Assembly (NCBI RefSeq): GCF_029714425.1
Contig: NZ_CP121668.1
Coordinates: 5,477,501 to 5,541,500 of the forward strand
DNA length: 64,000 bases
From: Bradyrhizobium sp. CB2312
GTDB lineage: Bacteria > Pseudomonadota > Alphaproteobacteria > Rhizobiales > Xanthobacteraceae
Direction of reading: 5' to 3'
The notes below the pieces were generated by a model, which worked only from the letters and a program-made list of their open reading frames with translations, made no database searches and was not told where the DNA came from. The position numbers and the translations under genes were made by a program. This document shows, in pieces, positions 62,440 through 64,000 of the stretch. Every line of letters starts with the position of its first letter. Within the stretch, counting starts at the first letter, position 1.

Positions 62440-63204
62440 ATGTCAAAAACTTGTCTGGCGGAGCCGGAGTTGAAAAAGCCTGCGATGAAATCCGCGGAGT
62501 TGCCGCTCTCCTCCTCGACCGGACGATTGAGCGACCGGATCTACGACCACGTACTGGGCCAGATCGCGATCGGCATCCTTCCCGTGAACTGCCGGCTGCC
62601 GCCGGAAAACGGCCTTGCTGAACTTCTCGGCGTCTCGCGTCCCGTCGTTCGCGAGGCGCTGACGCGACTGCGCGATGACGGGCTGATCGCATCACGCCAG
62701 GGCGCGGGCTGGTTCGTGACCCGGCGCCCAGCCGCCAATGCCTTCGAATTCGCGCCCGTCAGCAGCATCCCGGACATCCAGCGCTGCTTCGTCTTCCGCA
62801 TGGCCGTCGAGGGCGATGCCGCCGCCCTCGCCGCGCGCAACCGCGACAGGCAAGGTCTGCGCCGGATCCAGCAGGTCCTGACCAAGCTCGACACGATGGT
62901 CGCGCAGGGGCGCGAGGGCGGCCTCGGCGTCGAGGAGGACCTGCTGTTCCACCGCACCATCGCCGAGGCGAGCGGCAACCGGTTCTTTGTCGAGACGCTG
63001 ACCTCGCTACGGGAGCAGATCGCGATCGGCGTCAACCTGAACCGCAACCTCTCGCTCATTCAGCCGCGCGGCCGCATCCTCAGAGGCCAGCAGGAGCACC
63101 GCCGCGTGTTCGAGGCCATCGAGGCTGAAGACGAAGAAGGCGCGCGTCGTGCCATGCGCACGCATATCGAGAACGCGCGAAAGAGGATCTTCGAGGGAGG
63201 CTGA
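62440..63204 (+). CDS. GntR-family regulator with FCD domain
   Basis: The 254-residue protein has a winged helix at about 30-95 (LSDRIYDHVLGQIAIGILPVNCRLPPENGLAELLGVSRPVVREALTRLRDDGLI cited in parts) and an FCD all-helical effector domain (about 110-245) with a metal- or acid-binding His pattern (DLLFHRTIAEASGN, then HRRVFEAIEAEDEEGARRAMRTHIENA). It diverges from the PotA-D operon with 143 bases between, rich in A/T (62.30-62.34 kb), where its operator should lie. ATG at 62485 is an alternative start. Confidence 0.85.
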   Translation: MSKTCLAEPELKKPAMKSAELPLSSSTGRLSDRIYDHVLGQIAIGILPVNCRLPPENGLAELLGVSRPVVREALTRLRDDGLIASRQGAGWFVTRRPAANAFEFAPVSSIPDIQRCFVFRMAVEGDAAALAARNRDRQGLRRIQQVLTKLDTMVAQGREGGLGVEEDLLFHRTIAEASGNRFFVETLTSLREQIAIGVNLNRNLSLIQPRGRILRGQQEHRRVFEAIEAEDEEGARRAMRTHIENARKRIFEGG

Positions 63205-63217
63205 TCGCCGCGCGAAC

Positions 63218-63255
63218 TCAGATCGTCACCACGATCTCAGATCGTCACTACGATC
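63218..63255. repeat. 19-bp tandem duplication over the end of the dehydrogenase gene
   Basis: TCAGATCGTCACCACGATC (63218-63236) is repeated with one change as TCAGATCGTCACTACGATC (63237-63255). The second copy contains the stop codon and the last codons of the leftward dehydrogenase gene; the first is a silent copy just beyond it. Confidence 0.85.
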
Positions 63256-64000
63256 TTGCCGAATTGCTCGTTCGACTCCAGGAAGCGATGCGCCTCGACG
63301 ATCTCCTCGAAGCGGAACGTTCTGGCGATGATCGGGTTCAGCGAGCCATCCGACAGCCCGTCGAGAATGAACGCCTTTGCCCGCGCAAGGCGCACCGGGT
63401 CTCGGATGATCTCGTGGACGAGATAGCCGCGTAACACCAGGCTCTTGGTCAACACGTGGAAGAGCGGAAACGGCGTCGGCTCGGGGCTCAGCCCGCCGTA
63501 CTCGATCAGCACGCCGCCCGGCGACATCGCCGCGGTCAGCGGCTCGAACGCGGGCCCGCCGACAGCGTCAAAGACCGCGCGGACGCCGTTTGGACCGGCG
63601 ATCGCCGCCAGCTGTGCTTCGATGTCCTCCTCGTCCGAGGCGATCACGTGCGCGGCGCCGGCCTCGCGCAAAGCAACCCGCTTGGCCGAGGTCCGCGTCA
63701 GCGCGACCGGGACAGCGCCGATCCGGTTCGCGATCTGGATGGCCGCGAGGGCGACACTGCTCGACGCCGCCGTGATGGCGACGACGTCCCCTCGCCCGAG
63801 CCCGGCGATATCGACCAGCGCACCGTAGGCCGTCAGATACTGCATCCACATCGCGGCGGCCGTCTCGAAGCCGAGCTCGGGCGGATGCTTCACGACGAGC
63901 TCGGCCGGGAACGTCGCGAGCTCGGCATAGGCCGGCCATCGCACCATCGACAGCGGCGGCACGATGCTGACGATGTCGCCCGGCACGAAGCCGGTGACGT
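63237..64000 (-). CDS. Zinc-free alcohol dehydrogenase / quinone oxidoreductase (partial at window edge)
   Basis: The gene reads in from beyond the right edge, so its N-terminus is missing; at least 254 codons are visible. VVAITAASSSVALAAIQIANRIGAVPVALTRT is the Rossmann NADPH-binding segment of the QOR branch of the medium-chain dehydrogenases, where zinc is absent. MWMQYLTAYGALVDIAGLGRGDVV precedes it. It ends with FGKIVVTI. Such enzymes reduce quinones or alpha,beta-unsaturated carbonyls. A 19-bp tandem repeat covers its stop region. Confidence 0.88.
   Translation of the reverse strand, partial: VTGFVPGDIVSIVPPLSMVRWPAYAELATFPAELVVKHPPELGFETAAAMWMQYLTAYGALVDIAGLGRGDVVAITAASSSVALAAIQIANRIGAVPVALTRTSAKRVALREAGAAHVIASDEEDIEAQLAAIAGPNGVRAVFDAVGGPAFEPLTAAMSPGGVLIEYGGLSPEPTPFPLFHVLTKSLVLRGYLVHEIIRDPVRLARAKAFILDGLSDGSLNPIIARTFRFEEIVEAHRFLESNEQFGKIVVTI

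Noticed and set aside
1..64000. CRISPR arrays, rRNA, phage genes or plasmid replication genes
   Set aside because: No regularly spaced direct repeats, rRNA sequence, capsid, terminase or replication genes were seen.

Overview
The window is high-GC alphaproteobacterial chromosome, most likely Bradyrhizobium or a close relative. The evidence is a GSII-type glnII diverging from a gstI/DUF2735 gene, several GrlR-family genes, REP palindromes of the kind common in Bradyrhizobiaceae, FixK/FNR-type boxes and many small exported proteins. Nothing in it looks like a phage, plasmid origin, rRNA, tRNA or CRISPR array.

Layout. 0-5.2 kb: the 5' end of ada (cut by the window edge), a SnoaL-like protein, and an FAD monooxygenase plus periplasmic binding protein pair divergent from a winged-helix/TPR regulator. 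5.4-16.5 kb: an accessory region bounded in part by two near-identical IS1182-family copies in direct orientation. Between and beside them lie a small exported protein, a leftward operon (family 2 glycosyltransferase, HlyD-like membrane fusion protein, TackOD1-like zinc-ribbon protein), a SulP sulfate permease and a secreted arylsulfatase. Three TTGA-N6-TCAA sites stand upstream of the glycosyltransferase operon, the permease and the sulfatase, so I read this as a microaerobically induced (FixK/FNR) envelope-polymer and sulfur island. Scars of GrlR-gene 3' ends are scattered through it and just outside it.

16.7-28.2 kb: two two-domain GrlR-family genes and one single-domain one, a Sel1-repeat protein, glnII with a sigma-54 promoter and divergent gstI, a lysozyme-inhibitor-like lipocalin-type protein, a tyrosine phosphatase, an SGNH hydrolase, an SDR, a DUF2161 nuclease-like protein, a GNAT enzyme and a hotdog thioesterase. 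28.3-34.4 kb: a BtuF-like binding protein, a compact kynurenine operon (formamidase-like hydrolase, kynA, kynU) that would take tryptophan to anthranilate, an M20 deacylase, and an FMN-binding protein divergent from a MocR-type regulator that has lost its PLP-lysine segment by deletion.

35.9-54.0 kb: mostly ordinary core genes: small exported proteins, CreA, an L,D-transpeptidase, a periplasmic glutathione peroxidase, a polysaccharide deacetylase, a TPR-glycosyltransferase fusion, DoxX, NADP-malic enzyme (maeB type), a 656-residue envelope protein of unknown family, aspS, selO and a REP-associated tyrosine transposase between its own REP palindromes. 54.2-64.0 kb: two convergent ABC uptake operons, one glycerol-3-phosphate type led by a GpdQ-like phosphodiesterase but lacking an ATPase, the other a complete PotABCD-like set with a divergent GntR/FCD regulator. 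A zinc-free alcohol dehydrogenase/quinone reductase family gene runs off the right edge.
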